A stretch of DNA of 64,000 nucleotides from an uncultured Lachnospiraceae bacterium. GTDB lineage: Bacteria; Bacillota; Clostridia; Lachnospirales; Lachnospiraceae. The translations under genes and the position numbers were made by a program. The notes beneath the pieces are model-generated. The model was not told where the DNA came from and did no database searches. It saw only the letters and a program-made list of their open reading frames with translations. This document shows positions 34,103 to 43,243 of this stretch, one piece after another; within the stretch, counting starts at the first letter, position 1, and the number at the start of each line of letters is the position of its first letter. Where the stretch lies: NCBI GenBank assembly GCA_958428365.1, contig CAUAFT010000002.1, forward strand, positions 124,001 through 188,000, in the 5' to 3' direction.

Positions 34103-35377
34103 TTAACGATAGATAATATCATCTCTTCCCGGTCCATTGGATACCATGGTAATCGGGTAGCCGATATGACGCTCTACGAATTCCACATACTTTCTGCAAT
34201 TTTCCGGCAGATCCTCATACTTCTTAATTCCCCGGATATCGCTCTTCCAGCCCGGAAGCACCTCGTACACCGGTTTCGCCTTCTTTAAGAGCGCTGTGGT
34301 TGGGAAATCCGTTGTCACCTTTCCGTCAATTTCATATCCGATGCAGACTGGAATCTCATCGAGGTAACCGAGTACATCCAATACGGTAAACGCCACATCC
34401 GTGGTTCCCTGAAGACGGCATCCATATTTGGAGGCAACCGCATCGAACCAGCCCATTCTTCTTGGACGTCCTGTGGTAGCTCCGAATTCTCCGCCGTCGC
34501 CGCCGCGCTTACGCAGCTCGTCTGCTTCCTCACCGAAAATCTCACTGACAAATTCTCCGGCTCCTACGGCAGAAGAATATGCCTTACATACGGTGATAAC
34601 CTTCTTAATCTCATATGGCGGGATACCCGCTCCGATGGCACCATAGGCTGCAAGGGTGGAGGAAGAAGTTACCATTGGATAGATTCCGTGATCCGGGTCC
34701 TTTAAGGTTCCAAGCTGTCCCTCTAATAAAATATCCTTTCCCTCTTTGATTGCCTGTGCAAGATAGGCTGATACGTCGCACACATACGGCGCAATCATCT
34801 CTCTGTATTCTTTTAATTCATTTACGATATCTTCTGATTTTAACAGCGGTTTGTGGTAGAGATGCTCTAAGAGCACATTCTTCTGCTCACAGACTCTGAC
34901 TGCTTTTTCCTCGATTAACTCATCATCGAAAATCTCGCTGACCTGAAAACCGATTTTCGCATATTTATCAGAATAAAATGGTGCAATTCCGGACTTGGTA
35001 GAACCGAAGGATTTTCCTCCCAGACGCTCTTCCTCGTACTGGTCAAATAAGATATGGTAGGACATTACAATCTGTGCTCTGTCCGACACTAAGATTTTCG
35101 GCTCCGGTACATTGCGGTCCGTGATGGATTTGATTTCGTTGAACAATACCGGAATATTAAGCGCCACTCCGTTTCCGATGATACTTGTGGTATGATCGTA
35201 AAATACGCCGGATGGCAATGTATGTAACGCAAATTTTCCATAATTATTTACGATGGTGTGTCCGGCATTGGCTCCACCCTGAAAGCGGATGATAATATCG
35301 GCTTCCTTTGCCAGCATGTCCGTAATCTTTCCTTTTCCCTCGTCGCCCCAGTTGGCTCCAACTACTGCTTTAACCAT
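34103..35377 (-). CDS. purA: Adenylosuccinate synthetase
   Basis: The 424-residue enzyme forms adenylosuccinate from IMP, aspartate and GTP in AMP synthesis. The GTP-binding GDEGKGK is at residues 11-17, with the catalytic Asp12 (or its neighbour) and His in GGANAGHT. QGTTDVAFTVLDVLGYLDEI and the C-terminal GPGRDD are also typical. The start at 35377 has AAGGAGA ten bases upstream; the longer frame to 35416 runs into a hairpin. The leader upstream is unusually structured. purB is not nearby. Confidence 0.96.
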   Translation of the reverse strand: MVKAVVGANWGDEGKGKITDMLAKEADIIIRFQGGANAGHTIVNNYGKFALHTLPSGVFYDHTTSIIGNGVALNIPVLFNEIKSITDRNVPEPKILVSDRAQIVMSYHILFDQYEEERLGGKSFGSTKSGIAPFYSDKYAKIGFQVSEIFDDELIEEKAVRVCEQKNVLLEHLYHKPLLKSEDIVNELKEYREMIAPYVCDVSAYLAQAIKEGKDILLEGQLGTLKDPDHGIYPMVTSSSTLAAYGAIGAGIPPYEIKKVITVCKAYSSAVGAGEFVSEIFGEEADELRKRGGDGGEFGATTGRPRRMGWFDAVASKYGCRLQGTTDVAFTVLDVLGYLDEIPVCIGYEIDGKVTTDFPTTALLKKAKPVYEVLPGWKSDIRGIKKYEDLPENCRKYVEFVERHIGYPITMVSNGPGRDDIIYR

Positions 35378-35409
35378 TTTTCCTGTCTCCTTTAAAATGT
35401 TAAGACTCT

Positions 35410-35498
35410 GTTGCAAAGTGCAACACGGTCTGTCTCATGAAATGAAAAAGAATCTCGCTTTGCGGGATTCTCCGCCTGCGGCGGATCGCTTCAGCGAT
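35410..35498. repeat. Array of four small hairpins in the purA leader
   Basis: Four tight hairpins follow each other: GTTGCA-AAG-TGCAAC (35410-35424), GAATCTCGC-TTT-GCGGGATTC (35450-35470, one G-T mismatch), CCGCC-TGC-GGCGG (35472-35484) and ATCGC-TTCA-GCGAT (35485-35498). All have 3- or 4-base loops. The stretch is much richer in GC than its flanks. It resembles a dispersed repeat or a structured RNA. Confidence 0.6.
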
Positions 35499-35544
35499 AT
35501 AATTCCTCTCCGCCGCAGTGCGATCCTGCCCGGAGGGCTTTTGG

Positions 35545-35578
35545 TTTAATAGGAAATCCAAAGGAATTTCCTATTAAA
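35545..35578. repeat. Perfect 13-bp inverted repeat in the purA leader
   Basis: TTTAATAGGAAAT (35545-35557) and ATTTCCTATTAAA (35566-35578) pair perfectly around an 8-base loop. It lies immediately downstream (minus strand) of the terminator at 35581-35604. Confidence 0.6.
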
Positions 35579-35580
35579 TC

Positions 35581-35604
35581 AAAAAACGGATGTAAAAACA
35601 TCCG
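35581..35604 (-). terminator. Intrinsic terminator upstream of purA
   Basis: On the minus strand CGGATGT-TTTT-ACATCCG is followed by six T residues. It lies about 20 bases after the predicted start of the promoter at 35633-35661. It may end the MFS transcript, or act as an attenuator for purA. Confidence 0.8.
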
Positions 35605-35632
35605 CCTTTCTTTTTCCTGTTTTTACTTTCTG

Positions 35633-35661
35633 ATTATACACGAAAACGTCTCATAAGTAAA
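35633..35661 (-). promoter_or_regulatory. Promoter between the MFS gene and purA
   Basis: TTTACT (35656-35661) and consensus TATAAT (35633-35638) on the minus strand are 17 bases apart. Transcription from here would meet the terminator at 35581-35604 almost at once. A second TATAAT-like site lies near 35697, next to a CATGTGT-GAG-ACACATG palindrome (35700-35716). Confidence 0.6.
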
Positions 35662-35765
35662 ATCAATATTTATTATACTCTTCATAAGTTTCTATTATAT
35701 CATGTGTCTCACACATGAACGCTCCGCTTTAGATGCCATCCGGCGAGGTATCATGTCTAATGACA

Positions 35766-37061
35766 TTATACCATATCCTCCCCTGGCAAACTCCTGTCCT
35801 TAAAAAAACGTGGTGCTTCCATCTTATCCCTGCCTTCGTTGCATGCCATCCTGAAAAATGTCAGACCCAGCAGGAAGAAGACCGCCAATACCGCCACCCC
35901 TTTATTCGTACTTCCTGTTATCTGGGAAATCACCCCGACTAACATGGTTCCAAAAAAGGAGGCTCCTTTTCCAAAAATGTCCATGATTCCAAAATATTCC
36001 CCGGATTTTTCAGCCGGAATGATCTTTGCAAAATAGGAACGGGACAACGCCTGGATTCCGCCCTGGAACAGTCCGACGCAGATGGCGAGAATCCAAAAAT
36101 GTGTCTGTGTCGCCATAATCAGGGCAAACAGAGCAATTCCCGTATAGGCGATAATACAAACGGCAATCAACATCTCTGTGCGGAAACGCTTTGTCAGCTT
36201 TCCAAATACCAGGGAAGACGGGAAAGCCACCAACTGGGTTACTAAGAGAGCCAGCAGAAGTCCGGTGGTATCCAGTCCCAGGGACTGCCCGTATGCCGTC
36301 GCCATTTCTATAATGGTATAGACTCCATCAATATAGAAGAAATACGCCAGCAAAAACAGGAATATTTTCTTCTCCTTACGGATTTCTTTTAAGCTTTCCC
36401 CAAGTCTCTTAAAACTATGGTAAACCACACGGGGTTTTCGTTCCACATAGTTCTTCTGTCGGTAGCCTTTCAGAAGAGGCAGACTCGCAAGCAGCCACCA
36501 GATTCCCACGATTCCAAAGGACAGCATCATAGAACTTTGATAACCAAGTCCCAGACTTTCCCCTTTTAATACCAGAACAAGGCAGAGGATGAAGGGAATA
36601 CAGCTTCCAATATATCCCCAGCCAAATCCCGATGAAGATACCTCATCCATCCGTTCTGTTTCTGTGACATCATTTAACATGGCGTCATAGAATATCAGAC
36701 TTGCGGAATATCCAATCTTAGTGATGACATAGACCGCCAGAAAAATCACCCAGGAAGAATAGAGTCCCAGTGTCATACACCCGATGACTCCCACCAAAAG
36801 GGATACCAGAAATATCGGTTTCTTAAAGTTCTTTGTATCCGCCAGAGTCCCGCAGATTGGACCGATCAATGCCACCACCAGTGTTGCAACCGATGCCGCA
36901 TAACCCCAATACGCCAGATACTCTGCCGGAGTCAGCCCTCCGTTTTCCGAGAGCATGTTAAAATAAATCGGTATCAACGTGGAAACCATCAGAATAAAAG
37001 CCGAGTTGCCCACATCATATAGAATCCATGCTTTTTCCAGTTTTGTAAATCCTTTTTTCAT
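35766..37061 (-). CDS. MFS transporter of the UMF1 (Atg22-like) type
   Basis: The 431-residue protein has about twelve membrane helices and begins KKGFTKLEKAWILYDVGNSA, which is the signature of the UMF1/Atg22-like branch of the major facilitator superfamily. YDAMLNDVTETERMDEVSSS and GFGWGYIGS are also typical. In yeast Atg22 exports amino acids from vacuoles; the bacterial substrates are unknown. TAGGAGG lies before the ATG. A zinc-phospholipase-C-like gene lies just upstream with a 9-base gap, suggesting one operon. Confidence 0.88.
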   Translation of the reverse strand: MKKGFTKLEKAWILYDVGNSAFILMVSTLIPIYFNMLSENGGLTPAEYLAYWGYAASVATLVVALIGPICGTLADTKNFKKPIFLVSLLVGVIGCMTLGLYSSWVIFLAVYVITKIGYSASLIFYDAMLNDVTETERMDEVSSSGFGWGYIGSCIPFILCLVLVLKGESLGLGYQSSMMLSFGIVGIWWLLASLPLLKGYRQKNYVERKPRVVYHSFKRLGESLKEIRKEKKIFLFLLAYFFYIDGVYTIIEMATAYGQSLGLDTTGLLLALLVTQLVAFPSSLVFGKLTKRFRTEMLIAVCIIAYTGIALFALIMATQTHFWILAICVGLFQGGIQALSRSYFAKIIPAEKSGEYFGIMDIFGKGASFFGTMLVGVISQITGSTNKGVAVLAVFFLLGLTFFRMACNEGRDKMEAPRFFKDRSLPGEDMV

Positions 37062-37070
37062 AGTATCCTC

Positions 37071-37856
37071 CTACTGTGCACCAAAGGTACGCTCAAAATA
37101 AGGTAAAAGCTCTTCCTGCTCTCCCGCAAGCACCCCGCAGTAATTTTCAATCAACTCCACTGCCAGGGAAACGGCTTTCCGATATCGCCGGTACAGCTCC
37201 TGATTGCTGTCCGAACATTTTGGATTCGCTTTTCTGTTGACCAGAAGTCCATGCATTTCTTTATAATTTCCTGTCGCCAGCAGCAGGAAGTAGACCACGA
37301 ATCTCTGCGTCATAAAAGGAGCAATCAAAAGATTGTTATAAAATTTCATGGACCACAGGGCACGCTTTACTTCTTTCGCCGTAACCCCCTCAAAAAAACT
37401 GCTGATCACACGGCTGTTCTCGATGCTTGCAAGGATATGTCCCGTCAGTCTGTGACGTACCGGGTTGTACCCGTCCTTAATCATCAGCATCCTGTCAAAT
37501 TCCACCTCAATCTCAGTATGTGTTACTTTACTGGCCGCAATTTTTTCATCAATATATCCGTGACAGGCACTGTCCAGGGCGAAATGGCAGATAAATCCAA
37601 AAATATAAGACTTCTGCTCCTCCGATAAATCCCCCAGAGACGGCGCAAAGAATTCTGACGCCTTGCGTGCGTGCATGGCAAACCCTATTTTATTGACATG
37701 ATTTGGGAATAACGCTTTATAGTAAAAAAGAATGTCAGGACCATGTAATCCTGTCATATACAGACTCTTATTCTCTCGAATGATATCCCGGACCGGCTTT
37801 GGAAGCGACCGATACACCTCTTTGCCAAACCGGAAATGTGCATAGGTTGATGGCAT
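37071..37856 (-). CDS. Zinc-dependent phospholipase C-like protein
   Basis: The 261-residue protein begins MPSTYAHFRFGKEVYRSLPK and shows spaced His/Asp residues (GLHGPDILFYYKA, YIFGFICHFALDSACHGYID) typical of the zinc-dependent phospholipase C-like family in Firmicutes. No signal peptide is seen. GGAGGAGG lies before the ATG at 37856. It shares the family with 25606-26193 but the two are clearly different in length and sequence. Substrate unknown; these proteins may not be phospholipases in vivo. Confidence 0.82.
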   Translation of the reverse strand: MPSTYAHFRFGKEVYRSLPKPVRDIIRENKSLYMTGLHGPDILFYYKALFPNHVNKIGFAMHARKASEFFAPSLGDLSEEQKSYIFGFICHFALDSACHGYIDEKIAASKVTHTEIEVEFDRMLMIKDGYNPVRHRLTGHILASIENSRVISSFFEGVTAKEVKRALWSMKFYNNLLIAPFMTQRFVVYFLLLATGNYKEMHGLLVNRKANPKCSDSNQELYRRYRKAVSLAVELIENYCGVLAGEQEELLPYFERTFGAQ

Positions 37857-37982
37857 AATTTTCCTCCTCCATTCTGTTTCTTTCCACAGTGTACAGGAGG
37901 TAAGTAAAATCAGCTCCATCCTTATGTAAAATCTATCTAAATTATATGCAAAAAAGCACCTGCTTTTTCTGGATTTTTATAG

Positions 37983-38011
37983 AAAAAGCCCCACTCGCTG
38001 GGAATGGGACT
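37983..38011 (-). terminator. Terminator of the LysR gene
   Basis: On the minus strand AGTCCCA (38011-38005) pairs with TGGGGCT (37993-37987), including one U-G pair, followed by TTTTT. It begins directly at the LysR stop codon. Confidence 0.7.
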
Positions 38012-38896
38012 TTATTCTTCCAACAGATCCAAGAAACGCCTTGCCGCTGCCGACATCGGAACCTTTTCATCCGTCACAATGCAAAAATGCCTTTTGGGAA
38101 TCTCCCTGTCAAATTGAAGGCGGAACACTTCTCCCTTCTTCATTGCCTCTAAGGCAAAGTCCTCCACCACGCTTGCAACCCCGAATCCCCTGACGGCAAA
38201 CCGAATCAGCATATCACTGGTGGCAAGCTCGAATTCCGGCTGTAGACGGACGCCGTTCTCTTCCAGAAATCCTTCCACATAGGCCCTTGTGGAAGTGGTT
38301 CCCTCTAAGCACATCAGAGGAAGTTCTTCTAACTCCCGGTAGTCCATCTTCCGCTCAGACAGCTTACGGAATTTTTTTCCCACCACAAAAATATCCTGAA
38401 TATCCCGTACCCTGCGGAATTTTAAATCCATCCTCTTTTGAATCGGCGTGCTGATGACTCCAAAGTCAATACTCCCCTCCTGAAGCATCTTAAGGGTCTT
38501 TGGGGTAGGAGCATTTTTTACGGTCACACGAATCCTGGGATATTTCTCGTGAAATTTTTCCAGATATTCCAACAAATAGAACTGGAGCGTCATATCACTG
38601 GCTCCGATACAGAGTTCTCCCTCCTCCAGATCCAACAGTTCTAAGAATTTCTTTTCCCCCAGCCGGATGGACTCGTATCCCCTTTTCACATAGGAATACA
38701 GGACCTCCCCCTCCGTTGTAAAACGAACCCCTCTGGAAGTCCGCACAAATAAAGGCGAACCCAACGCTGTTTCCAGATGCTTCACCGCCTGACTGACTGC
38801 GGGCTGGGAAATGGCGAGTTCCTCCGCTGCTAAAGTGATGCTCTTTAGTTTTCCTACAAAATAAAAAATTTTATAATATTCCAAATTGATGTCCAT
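38012..38896 (-). CDS. LysR-family transcriptional regulator
   Basis: The 294-residue regulator has an N-terminal winged helix (MDINLEYYKIFYFVGKLKSI, then LAISQPAVSQAVKHLE) and a LysR substrate-binding domain with ELCIGASDMTLQFYLLEYLE. It probably controls the divergent MATE gene at 39057, as LysR proteins commonly regulate their divergent neighbour. The start at MDINLEYY fits the family; the frame continues to 39040 but the extra residues are not LysR-like. Its ribosome site is weak. Confidence 0.88.
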   Translation of the reverse strand: MDINLEYYKIFYFVGKLKSITLAAEELAISQPAVSQAVKHLETALGSPLFVRTSRGVRFTTEGEVLYSYVKRGYESIRLGEKKFLELLDLEEGELCIGASDMTLQFYLLEYLEKFHEKYPRIRVTVKNAPTPKTLKMLQEGSIDFGVISTPIQKRMDLKFRRVRDIQDIFVVGKKFRKLSERKMDYRELEELPLMCLEGTTSTRAYVEGFLEENGVRLQPEFELATSDMLIRFAVRGFGVASVVEDFALEAMKKGEVFRLQFDREIPKRHFCIVTDEKVPMSAAARRFLDLLEE

Positions 38897-38999
38897 AAAA
38901 AAAGCATATCTTTTCCCGACTGTTTTTTCAAGGTCATCTTTAGAAATAAATGCGATATTCCTGTAATTTTTTTTATGATAATTTACAGTTTTCGACGTC

Positions 39000-39028
39000 T
39001 TGCATTTTATAAATATGGGTATTATACT
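39000..39028 (+). promoter_or_regulatory. Promoter of the divergent MATE gene
   Basis: TTGCAT (39000-39005) and TATACT (39023-39028) are 17 bases apart, and the ATG with AAAGGAG follows. The 160-base divergent region should also contain LysR binding sites. Confidence 0.6.
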
Positions 39029-39056
39029 AAGTTTCAGCAAACAAAGGAGAAATTTT

Positions 39057-40397
39057 ATGGAAAAAGATATGACTACGGGGAACCCGCTATCGCTGATTCT
39101 GTGGTTTTCCCTGCCCGTACTTTTAGGAAATATTTTTCAACAGTTTTATAATATGGTGGACGCCATTATCGTGGGACGCCTGCTGGGAGAAGACGCCCTT
39201 GCCGCCGTAGGAGCCACAGGTTCCATTATGTTCTTAGTCCTCTATTTTGCGATTGGGATTGCCCAGGGCTTTGGAATCCTGATTTCACAGGCGTTTGGCG
39301 CTAAGAACCATTCCCTGTTAAAGCACTATGTCGCCCTGTCCCTGATGCTGACATTGATCATATCCGTGGTGGTAACGGCAATCACCGTGCCTTCTTCCCG
39401 GTGGATGCTGGTCTTTATGAAGACGCCTGCTAATATTTTAGATATGTCGGTCTCCTATGTGCGCATTATTTTCTGGGGCATCATTGCCACCATGCTCTAC
39501 AATGCCGCCTCTTCAATTTTAAGAGGAATCGGAGACAGTAAGACACCGCTTTATTTTCTGGTGTTCTCTTCCCTGCTGAACATCGTACTGGACTACTGCT
39601 TTATACGCTTTTTCCATATGGGGACCGACGGTGCGGCTTATGCTACGGTTCTCGCCCAGGGAATTTCAGCGATCCTCTGTCTGATTTATATGTTCTGGAA
39701 ATTTGAAATCCTGCGAACCAGGAGAACGGATTATTATTTCGATGGCAGAAGTGTCTGGGATATGATGAGAGTAGGACTTCCAATGGCTTTGAACTATTCC
39801 ATCACTGCCATTGGAACGATGATTTTACAAAGTGCCGTCAACGTCTTTGGCTCCAGTGTGGTTGCTTCTTTCACTGCCGCCATGAAGGTGGAACAGCTAA
39901 CCACCCAGCCAATGCCCACCCTTGGTACTACAATGTCCACCTACTGCGGTCAGAATCTCGGTGCCGGAAAATATGAGCGGATCTACGACGGTATGAGGAA
40001 GGCCTTTGCGATTTCGATGATTTTGGCAGTTTTTGCGGCTTTGGTCTGTGTCTTTGGCGGAAAGGCAATTGTGAGTCTCTTTTTGGCAGATCCCACAGAA
40101 GAAATCTTATCCTATGCCACAACCTACTTAAAGACTATCTCCGTATTCTTTTTCTTCCTGACGATTCTTTTCACTTACCGAATGGCTCTTCAGGGATTGG
40201 GAAAGGGACTGGTACCGATGATTGGCGGATTCCTGGAATTGGTGGGTCGGGTTGTTGTCATCGCGCTTTTTGCAGAATCCTACGGATATACGGCAGTCTG
40301 TCTTGCAAGCCCTGCCGCCTGGATCCTGGCTGGAATTCCCAATATTGCAGCCTATCTGATTTGGAAACGAAAGATGAAAAAGCAGGTTCCTGCGTAA
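39057..40397 (+). CDS. MATE family efflux transporter
   Basis: The 446-residue protein has twelve membrane helices and begins MEKDMTTGNPLSLILWFSLP, the usual opening of the NorM/DinF-like MATE branch. QQFYNMVDAIIVGRLLGEDA and SSILRGIGDSKTPLYFLV are family motifs. It should extrude organic cations or drugs using an ion gradient. AAAGGAG precedes the ATG at 39057. It is divergent from a LysR gene and followed by a strong bidirectional terminator. Confidence 0.92.
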   Translation: MEKDMTTGNPLSLILWFSLPVLLGNIFQQFYNMVDAIIVGRLLGEDALAAVGATGSIMFLVLYFAIGIAQGFGILISQAFGAKNHSLLKHYVALSLMLTLIISVVVTAITVPSSRWMLVFMKTPANILDMSVSYVRIIFWGIIATMLYNAASSILRGIGDSKTPLYFLVFSSLLNIVLDYCFIRFFHMGTDGAAYATVLAQGISAILCLIYMFWKFEILRTRRTDYYFDGRSVWDMMRVGLPMALNYSITAIGTMILQSAVNVFGSSVVASFTAAMKVEQLTTQPMPTLGTTMSTYCGQNLGAGKYERIYDGMRKAFAISMILAVFAALVCVFGGKAIVSLFLADPTEEILSYATTYLKTISVFFFFLTILFTYRMALQGLGKGLVPMIGGFLELVGRVVVIALFAESYGYTAVCLASPAAWILAGIPNIAAYLIWKRKMKKQVPA

Positions 40398-40400
40398 CAA

Positions 40401-40439
40401 AAAATGCCCGTTCTACCATTTCGGTAAAACGGGCATTTT
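40401..40439. terminator. Bidirectional terminator
   Basis: AAAATGCCCGTT (40401-40412) and AACGGGCATTTT (40428-40439) pair perfectly over 12 bp, flanked by A and T runs. It separates convergent MATE and AAA-ATPase genes. Confidence 0.85.
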
Positions 40440-40445
40440 AATTCT

Positions 40446-42140
40446 TTATCCAATTAATACATTTTTTCCTTCAAAGGCAAATCCATATTTTCGGATATGT
40501 TCCTTCTCAATTCCTTTCGCTAACAGCGTTGCTTCATACTGCTTATCTTCTATCTGACGAAGAGCTTCCTGAACCGTATCTTCCAGCGTCTCTTCTTTTC
40601 TTGGATTGTGTACCTTAAATTCTAAAAGGATGGCGTCATCCTTCTTCGGATCTGTTGGCTCAAGCATCACATCGTATCTGCCAAATCCGCTCTCACGGTT
40701 TGAAGTGATTACATATCTCCCACTTAACTCCACAATCAGCCCCAGCACAAATCCATGATAAAAACGCTCCGGTTCCTCTCCCAGTGGATTCCGTCCCGTG
40801 TCAAAATAGCTGAAAGTCTGCAACGCAACACGGTTCATATAGGCATTCATCTCATCCACTTCACCTAACAATAAAGCACGGACAAAATCATTGTAATCAG
40901 CCTCTGCCCTTGTGAACCAGTTCCTCACCATACTGTAAAACATGCGCTTTACTTCATAGTTTGTGAGCGTCAGCTCATACATGACCTCTCTTCCCAGCTC
41001 TAATAATTCTTCTCTCTCATGTCCTAACACTTTTAAATAACCGCTGGCAAGCAGAAGGCTCCAGATAGCACTCTCATGATTGTCCAACTGATTGTATACA
41101 ATCTGCTCGTCTATCGGACAATGAATTGTCTCTCCACGCAAAAGCGCCTCAAAGGTTGCCTTTACCCGTCTGTCCCCTTCCCGGATTAATTTTCCAACCA
41201 GACTGTTGGCACTGGTATTCGCCCAGTAAGTCGAATATTTACCCGTATCCAAAAAATTCAAAATAGACCACGGATTATAGATATCCTTATGCTCTCCAAA
41301 GATAAAACCATCGTACCATATCTTAACCTGTTCCTTTTCTCCACCCAGTCCACACTCATCCAATGCTTCAAATACTTCTTCTTCTGTAAATCCAAAGGAA
41401 GCCGCATACTCATCAGATGTAGTTGTTACCACTTTTAAATTATTCAAATCAGAAAAAATAGACTCCTTGCTGACTCTGGTAATCCCTGTCATAATCGCCC
41501 GTTCTAACCAAGGATTCGTCTTAAAACAGGAATTGAACATACTCCTTGTAAAGGACACCAGCTCTTCCCAGTACCCATGCACATAGGCTTCCTGCATCGG
41601 CGTATCATATTCATCTAAAAGAATAATAACTTTTTTCCCATAATAACGGTACAGAAAATCCGATAGCTGATAAATCGCCAGTGTCGCATCACTGTCACGC
41701 ATATCTGCGGATATCCGGTCAAAATATTCTCTGTCCCTTTCTGTCAGAACATCGCTGTCCCTCAAAAAGGAATACTTCGAATACAAATTTGTCAACATCT
41801 GACATATTTTTTCCTTCGTTGACGTGTAGTTATCCTCTTTGATATTCGCAAAAGAAAGACTGATGACCGGATAAGTTCCCTGAATCCTCCGGTACTCTTC
41901 ATCCTCCCAGATAGAAAGTCCCTCAAACAGCTCTCCCCGGTCTTCATAATCAAGAGAGAAGAACTGTTCTACCATGCTCATATTTAAGGTCTTCCCAAAA
42001 CGTCTTGGACGTGCGATTAATGTGACACTGTCTCCTGACTCCCACCATTCTTTTATAAAAGAAGTCTTATCAATATAAAAATAATTTTTTTCAATTAATG
42101 TGGAAAAATCCTGTATTCCAATCGCGACTGTTCTTGCCAT
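40446..42140 (-). CDS. AAA-ATPase-like protein with C-terminal PD-(D/E)XK domain
   Basis: The 564-residue protein has an N-terminal AAA-ATPase-like domain: GIQDFSTLIEKNYFYIDKTS, the P-loop variant RPRRFGKTLNMSM and KKVIILLDEYDTPMQEAY as Walker B. The C-terminal domain reads SGFGRYDVMLEPTD followed by ILLEFKV, the D...ExK pattern of a PD-(D/E)XK nuclease (PDDEXK_9 type). The family is abundant, often in many copies, in gut Clostridia and Bacteroidetes. Its role is unknown; defence or addiction functions have been suggested for such fusions. GGAGG precedes the ATG. It is monocistronic. Confidence 0.88.
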   Translation of the reverse strand: MARTVAIGIQDFSTLIEKNYFYIDKTSFIKEWWESGDSVTLIARPRRFGKTLNMSMVEQFFSLDYEDRGELFEGLSIWEDEEYRRIQGTYPVISLSFANIKEDNYTSTKEKICQMLTNLYSKYSFLRDSDVLTERDREYFDRISADMRDSDATLAIYQLSDFLYRYYGKKVIILLDEYDTPMQEAYVHGYWEELVSFTRSMFNSCFKTNPWLERAIMTGITRVSKESIFSDLNNLKVVTTTSDEYAASFGFTEEEVFEALDECGLGGEKEQVKIWYDGFIFGEHKDIYNPWSILNFLDTGKYSTYWANTSANSLVGKLIREGDRRVKATFEALLRGETIHCPIDEQIVYNQLDNHESAIWSLLLASGYLKVLGHEREELLELGREVMYELTLTNYEVKRMFYSMVRNWFTRAEADYNDFVRALLLGEVDEMNAYMNRVALQTFSYFDTGRNPLGEEPERFYHGFVLGLIVELSGRYVITSNRESGFGRYDVMLEPTDPKKDDAILLEFKVHNPRKEETLEDTVQEALRQIEDKQYEATLLAKGIEKEHIRKYGFAFEGKNVLIG

Positions 42141-42266
42141 AACAACCTCCAAAAAAATCCGCTATCCCAATGCTCTTCCATTAGTATAACGGATTTTTTG
42201 TTAAATTACAATTTTATAACACTTTTTGAGGTTCTGCTCATCCATCCTCATCCGGCATTCCTGCTT

Positions 42267-43133
42267 CTAATATTCTAATTTCTTCGTACAGGTAACTGCC
42301 AGGGCTCCCGGTCCGATATGGCAGGAGATACTCAGTGGCAGAGCCGGCATGACAATCTCACGATTCGGAAATTCTTTTTGCACTTCTTCCTTAAATCTCT
42401 CCGCCGCTTCTATATCATGTGTATATGCCATTGCGATATGAACCTTCTCTCCCGTCTCATCATGGAAGCGTTCCCTCATATCCTTTTTGATTTGTTCAAT
42501 CATGATATTTTTTCCCTGCTTCACGGTTCTCGCCTTTGCAAATGCATCCAGCTTCTCTCCCTGAATCTGTAAGACAGGTTTCAGTTTCAAAAGTGTACCC
42601 AGGGCTGCGGCTGCCGGTGTGATACGTCCGCCTCGCTTTAAATAGGTCAGTGTATCGAGCATGATGTAAATACTGGACTCGAATTTTTGCTTTTCCAGAA
42701 TCTCTTTGATCTCTACCGCTGATTTTCCGGCTTCCACAAGCTCCAACGCATCCAATACGGACTGACGCATGGTTACGGAGATACGCTGATTATTGACAAC
42801 CTGTACTTTGCCGTCATAGTCATTCGCCAGCATAATGGCTGTCTGGCAGGAACTGCTAAGTCCGCTGGACATCGGAATATACACCACTTCATCGTTCTCC
42901 TTTAACAGTTCATCCCACAAATCCGTAACACTTCCCGGAGATGGCATGGAAGTAGAAATCTCTGCTCCCTCCTCCAGTTTTTTGTAAAACTCTTCCTGCG
43001 TTAAATCAATACCTTCCAGATAATCTACATCATTAATTCGAAACGGCATCGGTATGACAGAGATTCCCAATTCCTTTGCTTCTGCCTGCTCAATGCCACT
43101 ATTACTATCCGTAACAACTGCAACTTTTCCCAT
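42267..43133 (-). CDS. DegV family fatty-acid-binding protein
   Basis: The 288-residue protein begins GKVAVVTDSNSGIEQAEAKE, contains ISTSMPSPGSV and YIPMSSGLSSSCQTA in the N-terminal domain, and LTYLKRGGRITPAAAALGTL in the C-terminal domain. These are DegV hallmarks. DegV (FakB-like) proteins bind a fatty acid and can present it to a fatty acid kinase. The start at 43133 has GAGG eight bases upstream; an ATG two codons earlier is closer to it. No FakA gene is nearby. Confidence 0.92.
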   Translation of the reverse strand: MGKVAVVTDSNSGIEQAEAKELGISVIPMPFRINDVDYLEGIDLTQEEFYKKLEEGAEISTSMPSPGSVTDLWDELLKENDEVVYIPMSSGLSSSCQTAIMLANDYDGKVQVVNNQRISVTMRQSVLDALELVEAGKSAVEIKEILEKQKFESSIYIMLDTLTYLKRGGRITPAAAALGTLLKLKPVLQIQGEKLDAFAKARTVKQGKNIMIEQIKKDMRERFHDETGEKVHIAMAYTHDIEAAERFKEEVQKEFPNREIVMPALPLSISCHIGPGALAVTCTKKLEY

Positions 43134-43243
43134 TTTCATTACCTCTTCTTTACTTCGTTAGTACTTCCGAATGCAATTTTAACACACTTCTTTTTTGGTG
43201 TAAATGTAGTAATGCATACCATGTGAGGTCATTAACTTCTCCA

